DNA of 64,000 bases from Siphonodentalium dalli (GCA_032622095.1 CP136064.1:144231954-144295953); one strand, 5' to 3'. Shown: positions 1 to 12,322, counted from the first letter of the stretch. The notes: a model not told the origin generated them from the sequence alone. Numbers and translations are program-made.

Positions 1-59
1 TTAAATTATGTACCGTTTCGTTTATACAAATCAATATTATGACAAAAAGTTGAAATTAG

Positions 60-1130
60 TATGTGATAATATCGGCTTCTTTTTAATTTCTGACCGCCAG
101 TTTGGCCGCCATATTGACTGTGAGTATCACTTGCTAAACCCTAATGAATAATTCATACATATCAACATGTAATGGTGGGTAGAAACAATAACGCCCATCC
201 AGAAAGTAAAGGAATGTAGGCGTGTTTTCAAATTTCGGTCGCCATTTTGGCCGCCATCTTCGATCTGGAAAACCATTTCTTGCATGAGATGTAAGGTAAT
301 TACTTCACCTCAGTATTTTCAACTCAACAGTACGCATGGATGGAGTTGTCTCGACAATAATGCCCAATGATGTGAATATGAGGGAATTTCGGTGATTTTT
401 TCAAAATATGTCCGCCATTGTGGGCGCCATTTTGGAATTGGGGGACTTATATTTGGATATGGTACAAGGAAAGTTCTTCGCCTAAGTGTTCCCAACTTAA
501 AATAGTAAGCAGGTGTGGAGTTGTCATGACAATAATGCTCACTGATGTTAAAATCAGCGATTTTCGGCGATTTTTTATTTCTGGTGGCCATTTTGGCCGC
601 CATCTTGGATTTGGGTAAATATTCCTTAACTCAGATATAAGAGGAATCCTAGTTCGAGTATCTCCTGCCCATATATCTGCATGGGTGTTGTTATAATAAC
701 AATAACATTCATTGATTCGAAACATAACATCGCGTTATTAACGGAGATTCGGCTTTGACCTATGATACCGGCATTTGGGAAAACGTGATATCGGACAAAC
801 ATATCCCGCAATTAATGCATATTATGGTCCCCATGTGTTTGCCAATGATAAATGTATAACATGACGCAAAAATGCCAACATTTTCCCACAGAGACAAACG
901 AAAGGTGGTAACATGTCAGAAAAATAGCATATTTTCACATTTCGGCGGCCATCTTGGCCACCATATTGGATTCTGGTGTCGGATTTTTACCTAATTTGTA
1001 AGGGTTTTATATTAGCATAACGAATCGAGCGGAAAACAAGACCGCATGTGCTATCATCTTTACTATAATGGCGACCAAAGAGACCTGGTGCATTTAAAAA
1101 AAATGGCAGCCATGATGGACGCCATCTTGT
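60..1130. repeat. Degenerate tandem array with GCCATCTTGG-type motifs
   Basis: The phrase GGCCGCCAT followed by ATTTTGG, CTTGG or a variant recurs near 105, 252, 426, 596, 954 and 1119. Spacing is about 147-180 bp, with one gap of about two units. The motif is the reverse complement of the CCAAGATGGC core in the arrays at 13.9-23 kb, so this looks like an older, inverted relative of that family. The surrounding sequence is too diverged to define a unit consensus by eye. Short open frames here (for example 418-618) simply cross the repeats and are not genes. Confidence 0.6.
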
Positions 1131-1459
1131 CTGGAGTCTCTGCGGCCACTTTTTTTTCTTGTTAACAAGTGAAAAACATTCAAGGAGACCTTAAGGAAGA
1201 AAATTAGTGGCGTGAAGTTAAGTCCTGGGGGGGGGGGGTTGCAGAGGTCGACCAATATCTCCTGGACTATTATATTATGATACATGAACATCATAAACAC
1301 ATCAGTTCGCAAAAATAAAAGATGAAGAATGAGGCTACTTTTGAAATTATATTTCTCGTAAAAAGTTATCCCTAGTAGACCCATTTGGTATCCTCTAGAT
1401 GGTCTCCTGTAATTTTTATAGAAGACAGACACAGGCAGACAGACAGAAATTCGGAAATA
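1131..1459. other. Unassigned spacer with a poly-G run
   Basis: No gene seen. There is a homopolymer G run near 1229 and a short CAGACAGACAG stretch near 1434, of the kind that often ends degenerate invertebrate repeats. Confidence 0.5.
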
Positions 1460-1619
1460 TACAGTAATGCCCTATGTAATCGACCCCTTAAACACAGCAG
1501 AATTATGGGTAACTTTTTGGGATTCAGGAGAGTTTTCGGATGAATGTCAGCAGGCTATATTTCCCACTAAATCCTGAAATGTTACCCATAATTCTGCTAA
1601 TTACTTAGGGCATACTGTA
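1460..1619. mobile_element. Hairpin MITE, Tc1/mariner-like (TA target site)
   Basis: This 160-bp segment is a near-palindrome. It opens with TACAGTAATGCCCTATGTAA and closes with the inverted counterpart ending in GGGCATACTGTA. A second inverted block, GCAGAATTATGGGTAAC, faces GTTACCCATAATTCTGC. Both ends carry TA, which suggests TA target duplication around a CAGT terminus as in Tc1/mariner elements. A related copy lies at 42979-43179. It has no coding capacity. Confidence 0.85.
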
Positions 1620-2885
1620 GATATAGATGTAAAAATGTTTTTAAATTATTCATGAATTCCAAAATTATATCACATGACATCAGATGTACCTCTCCCACGA
1701 CACTCCACGTGTCCAATTTTTGTTTGTCATGATCCAACCGGTTGGTCACCAATAGCAGTGTGCAATATATATATTTAATTGGCAACGGGAATAAAGAACA
1801 TGCACGGGTTCCACATACACGCATGTGTCTATCTCTTGTGCCTATATTCCAAATTAAAGACTTGAGATGTTAAAAATTATAACTGCTATGGGATGGTATA
1901 TTCTCGTGAAAGATACGGATCGTTATAGTCTGTCCACAATGAAGTGCGAAGTTTTAAATCAATGCCGATCTGTAATTTGCCAAGTGTTAAGTCTTAGTTT
2001 ATCAGTTTGTCGGGTCAGTGATTTCAACGGCCAGTAATATAAGTGACGGTTATATCTACGTGCAGCGGATATATTTATTTATGAAATAATTATGCGCGAA
2101 TGGCAATCACTCACACAACTGATAACACATGTCTTGATTACGTCTTATTATAAAATTAGTAACAGAGCCCAAATCACCAGAATGGGACAAATGCGAATAT
2201 GTTTTATTTGAAGTTCTATCATGCTCGGGAACGCTCCAGAAAGATCACTGAAATGTCACGATATATGTGTATCAGGAATCAAGCATTAAATATAATTCAG
2301 AAACATATCAATATAGCATAACAGGTAATGGTGTCAAGACACGTTATGTCATTACAAACGTTTATACTGATTGTACTGACTGTCCAAGATCACGAACTTT
2401 TCCACAGCTTGTGCGAATTTTGTATACATTTTGGGTTCAAAGTGACTTAGTCGAACAGGCGCGTAACACACTGTGCCATCAGAAGTAGGCCAGCCATGCA
2501 GCCAATTCTATATTAAAGAGCGCGGATTTGGGATAACTGCATTGTGTGAGAACGCAACATGATTCGCGTACATCTATATGCATTTCAGTAGGTTGCTTTC
2601 CCGAGTAATGGTACCCTTTTCTGTGCATATAAATAGCACCAAAGTGAACATACACTTTCTCACCAGCAAAATGATAAATAGTCGATGTGTTGGAACGGTA
2701 GTATACCATAAACAAACATGGCATGTCGAGCTTGTAAAATAGACGGATATTCTTGTGAATATACGGATATGAACGCGCGTATTTTACCATTTAATATGTT
2801 ATTGCAAGTCTTCACAAGTTAACAATCGTTATTCACACACAAACATAATTAAATATGTCGTTCAATGTAATTATGCTACATAGAA
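1620..2885. other. No recognisable gene or repeat
   Basis: AT-rich sequence. The open frames at 1597-1824 (minus), 2267-2488 (plus) and 2479-2790 (minus) show no family resemblance, low-complexity bias or codon pattern that would support a gene. Confidence 0.5.
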
Positions 2886-4530
2886 CGATGGGTGGGGGGT
2901 CGGGGTGTTTCTATGAGGTATTTGGGGCGGGCCACCCACCCATGCCGTCAAATCGGTCGAAATCCTTACCGTTCTCGAAAATGGTCCACACCCCATTTTC
3001 ACCCCTTCGGGGTGTCACCACCCGGGGATGATGGATGGGGGTTCGGGGTGTTTCTAGGTGGTATTTGGGGCGGGCCACCCACCCATGACGTCAAATCGGT
3101 CGAAATCCTTACCGTTCTCGAAAATGGTCCATACCCCATTTTCACCTCCTCGGGGTGGCACCCCCCGGGGGTGATGGGTGGGGGGTCGGGTGTTTCTAGT
3201 TGGTATTTGGGGCGGGCCACCCACCCATGCCGTCAAATCGGTCGAAATCCTTACCGTTCTCGAAAATGGTCCATACCCCATTTTCACCCACTCGGGGTGG
3301 CACCCACCGGGGGTGATGGGTGGGGTGTCGGGGTGTTTCTAGGTGGTATTTGGGGCGGGCCACCCACCCATGCCGTCAAATCGGTCGAAATCCTTACCGT
3401 TCTCGAAAATGGTCCACACCCCATTTTCACCCCCTCGGGGTGGCACCCCCGGGGGTGATGGGTGGGGGGTCGGGGTGTTTCTAGGTGGTATTTGGGGCGG
3501 GCCGGCCACCCATGCCGTCAAATCGGTCGAAATCCTTACCGTTCTCGAAAATGGTCCATACCCCATTTTCACCCCCTCGGGGTGGCACCCCCCGGGGGTG
3601 ATGGGTAGGGGGTCGGGGTGTTTCTAGGTGGTATTTGGGGCGGGCCACCCACCCATGCCGTCAAATCGGTCGAAATCCTTACCGTTCTCGAAAATGGTCC
3701 ACACCCCATTTTCACCCCCTCGGGGTGGCACCCCCCCGGGGGTGATGGGTGGGGGGTCTGGGTGTTTCTAGGTGGTATTTGGGGCGGGCCACCCACCCAT
3801 GCCGTCAAATCGGTCGAAATCCTTACCGTTCTCGAAAATGGTCCACACCCCATTTTCACCCCCTCGGGGTGGCACCCCCCGGGGGTGATTGGTGGGGGTC
3901 GGGGTGTTTCTAGGTGGTATTTGGGGCGGGCCACCCACCCATGCCGTCAAATCGGTCGAAATCCTTACCGTTCTCGAAAATGGTCCACACCCCATTTTCA
4001 CCCCCTCGGGGTGGCACCCACCGGGGGTGATGGGTGGGGGGTCGGGGTGTTTCTAGGTGGTATTTGGGGCGGGCCACCCACCCATGCCGTCAAATCGGTC
4101 GAAATCCTTACCGTTCTCGAAAATGGTCCACACCCCATTTTCACCCCCTCGGGGTGGCACCCCCCGGGGGTGATGGGTGGGGGTCGGGGTGTTTCTAGGT
4201 GGTATTTGGGGCGGGCCGGCCACCCATGCCGTCAAATCGGTCGAAATCCTTACCGTTCTCGAAAATGGTCCATACCCCATTTTCACCCCCTCGGGGTGGC
4301 ACCCCCCGGGGGTGATGGGTGGGGGGTCGGGGTGTTTCTAGGTGGTATTTGGGGCGGGCCACCCACCCATGCCGTCAAATCGGTCGAAATCCTTACCGTT
4401 CTCGAAAATGGTCCACACCCCATTTTCACCCCCTCGGGGTGGCACCCCCGGGGGTGATGGGTGGGGCTCGGGGTGTTTCTAGGTGGTATTTGGGGTGGGC
4501 CACCCACCCATGCCGTCAAATCGGTCGAAA
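2886..4530. repeat. GC-rich satellite array, about 142.5 bp x 12
   Basis: The anchor GCCGTCAAATCGG occurs at 2944, 3087 (one substitution), 3229, 3372, 3514, 3657, 3801, 3943, 4086, 4228, 4371 and 4512. Spacings are 141-144 bp, mostly alternating 142 and 143. Units are highly similar and rich in GGGG/CCCC runs. A GGCCGGCC variant replaces GGCCACCC in the copies near 3500 and 4215, exactly five units apart, so part of the array probably grew by block duplication. The array starts abruptly at about 2886 and stops inside a unit at about 4530. Long open frames on both strands come only from the absence of stop codons in the unit. Confidence 0.95.
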
Positions 4531-4626
4531 GCGACATTTTTGAAAATAAGGAATAAGGAATAGGGAATAAGTTCCAATTGTCATGTCTGTGAACGATCAC
4601 CCATTTCGCAATAGCGAAATAGCGAA

Positions 4627-5113
4627 TTACTCTAGTAGCTCATGGTGGTTTTGTATGCACTTGTATGTCCAGAGCAAAACTCTTCATGAATCCACTAATT
4701 GAAGGTACACAAACAATATTTGGTTGGTGACACATTTCCCATTGAGGGCGAAATGGGTCAAATGGCCACGCCCCTTTTTGCGTGAAGTACTTCCACCCGC
4801 CGTGACTATATCTCCAGAACCGTTGGACATAGGGGTCGAGTGACCACTCAAAATGTGCGGAATGGCTACATTATGGGGGGTCAGTAATACATTTTCATAT
4901 CCAAAAGTCAATGATTTTTAAGATAATTGCCAAAAACCAAAAAAAATCCATTTTTAAGGGCCCAATTTTGGGGTTCAGCACTTTTATCTCAAAGCTGAGC
5001 CCCCAATTAGAATGTTATTGACCTATATCCATCGGTGCCACATACATGTATCATTTCTGATATGTTCTGTACCATTATCGGATGGGATTGACCTTCAAGG
5101 AGGTCTTGACCAT
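4627..5113 (+). repeat. Left inverted arm
   Basis: Pairs with 7936-8405. Shared landmarks in order are GAATCCACTAATTGAAGGTA, CACGCCCCTTTTTGCG, GGGGGGTCAGTAATACATTT, AAGGGCCCAATTTTGGGG and GGGATTGACCTTCAA. Open frames across it are repeat shadows. Confidence 0.85.
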
Positions 5114-7935
5114 GAAAATAAGGTTTTTTGATGGAATATATTGGTCGTAGAATGAAAACACAGACATTTTCCCAACAACAAATTGAGAAAATCATCATTT
5201 ATAGGGTATTTGATCAGTAACCTAAAACTCCTACAAAAAGGTTACCTGGTGATACAATTTGAATGTAGTTCATCTTTTGTTATCTAGATTTCATGGCCTT
5301 TGATGTGAAATGGCTGCCAAAATGGTTATAAATGGAATGACATATATCACATTAGCAATATACTTGTAAATGAGTTCAATGTGTTATTTTCTTTAAACTT
5401 ATGGGAGAACAGGGTGTTTTTATGGTATTCTAATGTTGAATTGAATTATACTCAGCCCACAAGTAGGTTTAGTAAATGTTGAGTTACTACAATTTGATCA
5501 ATCAGTATGATTCGGTGGTCGAGCAGGTTGTGTCTTTATCAGTCCCACATCAATTTTGATTGGCTGCATCACCATTTTGTATAAAGGTTCTACAATTCCC
5601 CTAACACGTACATTATTTTTAGAACAAATAATGGCTAGCTTGGCATGATTGCCTATATTTATATCCTGATATATGTATACGTACACGTAGATGTATATTT
5701 GCCCTAAATTGTTTCTGGTTCAAATTTGTGAGTTTGTAAGAAAATAAGTCATAAGAAAGATGCAGTTGCAGTAATATTAAAATATATTGTCCTGTTCAAA
5801 ACTAACAAATACATGTCCAGTTATAATAAATCCACACATTAAAAATATAGGGCTTCCATAAATACAAAATAGTTTCCAACTTGACAATCGTTCCTTGTGT
5901 TCAACTGAGTGAGTTCATGTGAGGTTCATGGAAATATATTTGGCACGCTTGATTCTAAAGTTTCTAGCTTTATGGGCTTGAAATTCCTAATTCAATCCTG
6001 TTGCATTGTGAGTGAGTTAGAAGAAATATACAAGCATCAGTTGATATGCAGATATAAATACATACAAATCTAAATTCTGCAGGTAGCCATGCTATGCAAT
6101 CCTCCCTCATGTTTCAACTTATCAAGGAAAAATGATCACATTACCAATGACTATGATAGTCAGATGTTTTTGTAGATTTAGCAGATTTGTGGATGTTGTA
6201 GATTTTGTAGATTTCTGGATGTTGTAATGCAATATAGATCTCCATTATAGTTGCACAAATTTATTTTTTATTTCGTCCCTTTAAATTGACTTTTATTTTT
6301 TATGTATGTATATGTGCCACTCCAAAAATGTCAGTAAAAGTACTGTAAACTGTTTGGTTTGATCATATAGGCACAGGAGAGATATATATATATATACTTT
6401 ACATGTCAAATATTGTGAACCATGCAGGTATGTGTATGTGTGTCAGTCGCCTTATGTGTATGATGTACATGCAGTAACTACATGTATATTCTAGTGAAAT
6501 TTATGGTCTGCACTCTGCAGTTACTATGTATTTTTCATTTGTGTTACATTTGTCAATATTAATGGGTCCCAGGAGCCAAGATGTTACTAGTGCAGAGCCC
6601 ATTCAATTTTCATGAGACTGGTGGACTTCATGCCAAAACTCCTAAATAAACATGACTCTGAGTCTTATCAGACCAAGACGGTAGGTTTTACTAGAATTAT
6701 ATTTAGAAAAGACTCAACCATTATTTTTCCACTGCACTATATATCACAATATATTCATTTAGCAGTATTCATCCCAAGTTTAGTGGTGATGCGAATATAT
6801 TTGGTATGATATCCAGGTAGAGCAAAGCGATCTGAACAAATCGAGGATAAGCCACTATGTGTAGAAAACATTAAAAAACATGTATATTGTGAAATATTTC
6901 AATAATGGGTGCTGGTTTTTACAAACTGGCCATAATTGTGATGACTATTCCTGTTGTTTACCAAACATCAGCGTACACATTAAATATTTTGAAGTATAGA
7001 TGTTCTTGAATGTTTCATGCACAAATTGCTCGGATTAGCCAAACAATGCAAAAATAACCAACTTTAGGTAAAATGATGGTACTTAACAGAATCGCTTTGA
7101 CCTACAAACATTATGGCAATCCAGCAGTACCCATCAGCATAATATAAAAATAGCAGGACCACTTAACCTGGGGTGGTATTGAAAATGAAAATATCTTTAA
7201 AATGGTAAGTTATGAGAGCTATTAGCTATTATGAAGAATTATGTTAGTGAAGTTATAGACCCTTATCTTCTCCAACCTGCAAGTGCTATCATGGCCAATC
7301 AAAACTAATTCCATCACTTCCTAAAACTGTGAGATGAGGTGTCCTTTTGGAAGAATTGATTACTTCTGAAATATATACTGGTATATATGGTCATCTGATT
7401 ACAACATGTTTTTACTATGCCCAGCTGCAATACCCATTTTAGGATCGCAACATGTGGCTGCAACATGAAGCAAACAGCTGGTCATTCCATTTAGTAAAAG
7501 TGTTTAGCATGTTTCATAGCTTGGTCACTTAAATCAGATCAGCTGTTAAATGTTGATAACAAATTTTGAAAACCTGTTTTGTTCAATCTGTACATTTCTG
7601 TTGATTAGAGCACAATTGTTACCTGATTTTTGGTAAAGCACACCAGTTTCCAAGGCATGTTCAGTCGTGAAAAGCTCGTGTTGTGTGTCGTGGTCAACAC
7701 ATCCTCAGCAGCAATTTCCAGCTAATCCCATTGTGTGTGGTCAATTGTGCTCTTAAGTCAATCAGAGAATTCGGATAGTTCTTTAAAAAGTGTCATACAT
7801 ATGCTGTGGCCTTGGTGGTATTGTATACTTGTGGTGCGTAACATGCTGAAATCGGTTTTTGGCAAATATCTTAAAACCATTGACTTTTGGATATGAAAAT
7901 GTATTACTGACCCCCATAATGTGGATTTTCAGTGT

Positions 7936-8405
7936 CAAGAGCTCATTGAAGGTCAATCCCATCTGATAATGGTACAGAAATTATACCTATATGTGGTACG
8001 ATGGATATAGATCAATAAAATTTGAATTGGGGGCTCGGCTTTGAGATAAAAGTGCTGAACCCCAAAATTGGGCCCTTAAAATGGATTTATTTTGGTTTTT
8101 GGAAATTATCATAAAAACCATTGACTTTTGGATATGGAAATGTATTACTGACCCCCCATAATGTGGCCATTCGGCACATTTTGAGTGGTCACTCGACCCC
8201 CTATGTCCAACGTTTCTGGAGATATAGTCACGGCGGTTGGTAGTACTTCGCGCAAAAAGGGGCGTGGCCATTTGATCCATTTCGCCCTCAATGGGAAATG
8301 TGTCACCAACCAAATATTGTTCATGTACCTTCAATTAGTGGATTCATGAAGAGTTTTGCTCTGGACATACAAGTGCATACAAACCACCATGAGCTACTAG
8401 AGTAA
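7936..8405 (-). repeat. Right inverted arm, with an extra partial direct copy
   Basis: Reverse complement of the left arm. A short piece of the arm (the stretch with CCATTGACTTTTGGATATG and GTATTACTGACCCCC) is present a second time at 7857-7925 in the same orientation, just inside the arm. The inner boundary has therefore been rearranged. Confidence 0.85.
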
Positions 8406-9060
8406 ATGATGACATTAATTAAACTCTTTTGCTCGCTTGCCTATATCGTGATGCCCCCAACAGTTGAAGGTGTTTTATTTTAACTAATAGATTGTCATGA
8501 TATGGTAGCATTCTGGGAATGATATATACATGGCATCTTATACCTACACATTCAATATACAATTCGCTTAATTGTGGTGTGATTCATATTCTTGAATACA
8601 CGCAGGTGGTGAATTAGTCGGCGCTTTAAGACATATTTGTGTTTATTTTCCGATTAACGGACGAACGTACGACGTCGTTGTCGGACTCTTCCTATAAGTT
8701 ATAACACTTTACATTACGTCTAGTCCAATTAATGCGAAATATGCAATCAGCGATCTTAACAAACGGGCAATAGAGTGTCAAAGTCGAGAATTGTTTTTGT
8801 AAAAAATGGGCGTTTTAAAAAAAGTGAAAACAAAACGAACTACTATTCTAAAACTAATGAATTTTGAGCGTTTTTGGACTCAAAATATGTCAATTTTAAG
8901 CCGCACCGTGATAAAACTGCAGAATTACGGCCGATTGACAAGACAGACAGCCGACATTGTTTTGAGTGATTACCCATTAGCCAATATAACAATTAATGTA
9001 GTGCGCCGAACAGGAATGGATGTTGAAATATATCATCAGTGGTCATTGGTGTAATTTGAG
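8406..9060. other. No recognisable gene
   Basis: An ATG-initiated 82-codon frame at 8806-9054 exists, but its product resembles nothing I know and the context is repeat-rich. I do not call it. Confidence 0.4.
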
Positions 9061-9530
9061 CGGACCTTTGTCAAAATTTCCTGGTTGCGTCTTGTGTCTA
9101 TGTTTAAGACGCTCACATAGACCAAATCCAGCTGTTGCGCTTCGTCTAGGAGAAGATCTGGCACAAGCACTTTCTACACATGGACTTTATTAGTACATTT
9201 TTCGATGTGTTATAACTTGGAAATTTCTCAACCGATTTACAATTCTTTCACGAGTAGCATCAGTACGTCGTATAGATACATGACAGTAAAAAATGGTTGA
9301 AATCGGAGACAAAAAAAAATTGTCAAATTTTGCACCCCTCCCCATGTCAACAAATTGTGTTCGGACATTGGTGAAAATTTCCCCGATTCGTACCCTTTCG
9401 TTCGTTAACACGATTACGAGAACCGAATTCACCTGTTTGGCTTCGTATAAAAGAAGATCTGGGCACAAACTTTTTCCAATTTGTTTGTTTAAGGGGCATA
9501 ACTCTGGAAATCAAGTTTGGACATAAACCT
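9061..9530. repeat. Old two-copy repeat of about 298 bp
   Basis: The phrase CTTCGT followed by GAAGATCTGGCACAAGC at about 9144 recurs at about 9442 as CTTCGT followed by GAAGATCTGGGCACAAAC, with similar flanking order. This is consistent with a diverged tandem duplication. No coding potential. Confidence 0.5.
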
Positions 9531-10138
9531 AATTGCTTCGATTCCATGTAACTTGGCAAGGTGCATATACTTACCAAATTTCAATGTTCTACCTTTTAAA
9601 CTTTCTGAGATATAAGGGTTACAAAATATGTTAAGAACTATAAATAATAATAATGAAAAATAAAAATAAAAATTTGAATAACAATATACTTCCATATTAA
9701 AATATTGAAGTATAATAATAAACTGTCAAACTGTATTTTATTTAGAGACAGCTGTTAAAACATTGGATTAAACTGCATTCATCTAATGGTTCCAGCCACT
9801 GACTGCTGGGAATTGAGATAACTATAATTAGTTTATAATGTGTCAGCTGTACAGAGTAAAGTGATATATACACATTGGAAAAATAGCCTGTAGAACTACA
9901 GCTGTAATCAAAAGAAGGCATTTAATATGCAGTAAGGGATCTGGCTATAGTGTGGGTGGGTGGGAGGGACAGATATTTGGGGGTGGGGAGGATGTGATGT
10001 GGTGTGTCTAAAAAAAATAAAAAAAAAAAAAAAAAAAATTAAAACATATATATTTAAAAAAAATTATTTAGAATTTATTTATTTATTTTAATTGAGCAAG
10101 TATTACAATCTAAAAAAAATATGATTTTTTTTAAAGAG
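9531..10138. other. AT-rich spacer with poly-A and G-rich tracts
   Basis: Contains a GTGGGTGGGTGGGAGGG tract near 9950 and a long A tract near 10010-10040 followed by A/T-only sequence. No gene seen. Confidence 0.5.
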
Positions 10139-10491
10139 TTATGTCCCTGGCTTCGCCTCTATTGAACCCAGTGACCCAATTTGAACAAATCTGAATCCCA
10201 GTCATGTAGGGACCCTCCATACCAAATATAAGCTAAATAGGCCCAATGGTTTTTGAGAAGTCATTTTAAAAATTACCATGGAAGGGAAGAGTTATGGGCC
10301 TGGTTTCGCAACTATCGCACTGACTTGGAGACCTCATTTTAACAAATCTGAATAACAGTCACCTAGGGAACATCCACACAAAATATGAACCCATTCAGTC
10401 CGATAGATCTTTAGAAAATGTTCAAAGAATTGTTGACGGACGGACGGACTGGTGGACGGACGGACGGATGGACGGACGGGCGGACGAGGAG
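10139..10491 (+). repeat. Two-module repeat ending in a GGAC microsatellite
   Basis: Modules of about 150 bp start at GTTATGTCCCTGGCTTCGC (10139) and GTTATGGGCCTGGTTTCGC (about 10289). Each contains AACAAATCTGAAT and a CATACCAAATAT or CACAAAATAT phrase. The element ends in tandem GGACGGACGGAC variants at about 10436-10490. The region at 38.58-38.99 kb has the same plan. Confidence 0.75.
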
Positions 10492-11428
10492 TGATGACCA
10501 AAGTAAATCGGTAAAAACAAAATCAAGAAATAATTGTTGTGTTCCAATAGACTCGACATGTTCAGAATAAGATAGGATTGGTTAGCAAATATATGATAGG
10601 CAGAAATATTGTGATCGACGGATATATGAAATTATAACCAAAGAATAAAAGATCGACCTTTGTTTAGAAAGTTTAAATTTTATCGCAAAATGGTGTGAGA
10701 ATTACAAACTTTCCCGACTTATTATTGAAGCTTCCATATTTCCAACGAGTGCGGCAATACATGTTTTCCTGCACATAGCATAATTCAGATTCTTCCGTGA
10801 AGCATAAATGATAGACCAAAAGCTAACGACTAATCAGTCAAATAATATTTTATTAACAAATATTTGTTTCATAGAGTTAAATTGACTAAATGTTCCCTTT
10901 ACTCACTCAACTAACTGTTCAATCAAATAAGTTACTAGAATATTCGAACAGTATTATAAATTTCACCTTTGAGACCAATAAACAAATGTACTTGCCACAA
11001 AAGGACTTAGTCGAGTAATTTTTTAAGTATGGAACAATAATGAGCGTTCCGTGTTACTATATTGCCGATATCGCTTGATATCGTAGGAATAAAGAGCGTT
11101 TGTCTCACCTTTTTTGTGAAAACGAAATGGAAAATTGCTGACTGCCATTTTGTCCCCAGAGTATAGATATATAGGCCTGCATAAAACTGTAAATTGGCAA
11201 TTCGTTTTTTTTACCGACGTATCTAATATCTCCTTTGAAATTACATATACAGACTTTGGAAGTGCAAACGGTACTTAGGTGAATTAATCTAGGCCTCAAT
11301 CGGAAAAAAAGCATGGGGTACTTGCCGCTCATGAATGAGCCATGTCATATATTTGGCTCATTTTCAATATCAATCAATCATCATCTACGTAACGGAACAA
11401 TTCACGCAGTGAAAGCTAGACAAAATTA
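10492..11428. other. No recognisable gene
   Basis: AT-rich sequence without supported coding regions. The minus-strand frame at 11105-11332 has no recognisable product. Confidence 0.5.
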
Positions 11429-11430
11429 TA

Positions 11431-11600
11431 TGTTACAGTTAATACGTATTATCAGTTATTATATATAATAACTGAAATTTTCAGTTATTATGTGTAATAC
11501 CTGATTCACTCAGTTAATATATATAATACCTAAAATTTTCAGTTATTATACATAATAACTGAAATTAGGAGTGTTTCATTAGACATATTAACTGATTTTG
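11431..11600 (+). repeat. Left terminal inverted repeat (170 bp)
   Basis: Matches the reverse complement of 12323-12463. Shared landmarks are TGTTACAGTTAATA, CCTGATTCACTCAGTTAAT, AATTAGGAGTGTTTCATTAG and ACATATTAACTGATTTTG. Contains about 30 bp more than the right copy in its outer palindrome region. Confidence 0.9.
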
Positions 11601-11726
11601 CTAATTAATTGTAGACTAATAAAACTTAGATGCTCTGGCTACTCTATTGCTTAATTGGCTGTGGCATGGCCATCACTTTGTTTTCACAATAGGGCTGCTG
11701 AATCCCAACTTCACCAAGCAGAACAG

Positions 11727-12155
11727 ATGGCGAAGAGAAGCAAGATCGTGCTTTCGGAAGTTAAAGTCGGCGACAACGTTACAGTTCCAATTTCATCTGT
11801 CGACCGAGGTCGCGGTGATCCTCGCAACATTATCGGTATCGTCACAGATATCAGTGAACGTGGAATGTACTCCATCGCAGTGAAGTCTGGACTATTGAAC
11901 GGAAAGTACTCTCAAAATCAGTTTGACGTGTGTGCCACTGCTCTGTATACAATTGATGATGTTATTGTTGACAATATTATTTCCCTAAGATCAGCTGTTC
12001 AAAAGGAATCTATTAGTGGTGGTCAAGGGTTTGCAAAGTGCAATTGTTCAGGTAGCAAGCGATGTCAGACTAAGATATGCAAATGTTTCAAAGCAGGACT
12101 GCTATGTAACTCACGATGCCACTCAAGTCTTGACTGTAAGAATAAGAACTGTTGA
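11727..12155 (+). CDS. KRBA2-like integrase C-terminal tail protein (142 aa from this ATG)
   Basis: From the first in-frame ATG the product is 142 residues. The N-terminal half has the block VGDNVTVPISSVDRGRGDPR followed by an IIGIVTDI strand and a GLLNGKYSQNQF segment. The C-terminal half reads SLRSAV, then GGQGFAKCNCSG, then a cluster of nine cysteines (CNC, RC, CKC, LLC, RC, DC, NC) with FKAGLLCNSRCH. From memory of the family, this arrangement is the conserved tail of invertebrate proteins annotated KRAB-A domain-containing 2-like, which normally carry an rve integrase core upstream. Here the core is absent. Family-like sequence (RAAESQLHQAEQ) continues upstream of the ATG to about 11693, where a pyrimidine-rich TTTTCACAATAG|G looks like a splice acceptor, so this may be a last exon. 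The frame ends in TGA and is intact. Function is unknown; DNA or zinc binding is inferred from the Cys cluster. Confidence 0.75.
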   Translation: MAKRSKIVLSEVKVGDNVTVPISSVDRGRGDPRNIIGIVTDISERGMYSIAVKSGLLNGKYSQNQFDVCATALYTIDDVIVDNIISLRSAVQKESISGGQGFAKCNCSGSKRCQTKICKCFKAGLLCNSRCHSSLDCKNKNC

Positions 12156-12259
12156 ACTATTACTACATGCTGTTTCAAGACGATTAAGATGTATTATAAC
12201 GCAATATTATTGTTTGTCAAATGTTATTGATGTAATTTGTGTGTGATTTTAATGTTTCA

Positions 12260-12283
12260 AATAAATATCTTATGGTTAATAAA
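12260..12283 (+). terminator. Two polyadenylation signals
   Basis: AATAAA at 12260-12265 and again at 12278-12283, about 105-130 bp after the stop codon of the KRBA2-like tail frame and before the right TIR. They support a transcription unit that ends inside the element. Confidence 0.55.
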
Positions 12284-12322
12284 TATGTTGATGAACTCAC
12301 ACAAGTTGTTATTGTCAATGAT

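Larger units (their letters stand above)
4627..8405. mobile_element. 3.8-kb segment bounded by inverted repeats of about 480 bp
   Basis: The sequence from TTACTCTAGTAGCTCATGG at 4627 inwards to about 5113 is repeated in reverse complement from 8405 back to about 7936, with scattered substitutions and small indels. This is the layout of a foldback or long-TIR DNA element. Two independent insertions of one dispersed repeat in opposite orientation would look the same. The 2.8-kb interior (5114-7935) is AT-rich with no recognisable ORF. No clear target-site duplication is seen at the outer edges (GCGAA before, ATGATG after). Confidence 0.6.

Noticed and set aside
2892-4457. Long open frames (up to 279 codons) rich in Gly, Pro and Trp in the satellite
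   Set aside because: They exist on both strands and in several frames because the unit of about 142.5 bp has few stop codons. The period is not a multiple of three and no frame runs through the whole array.
8806-9054. 82-codon ATG frame
   Set aside because: No recognisable domain, AT-rich repeat-laden surroundings and no splice or polyadenylation context.
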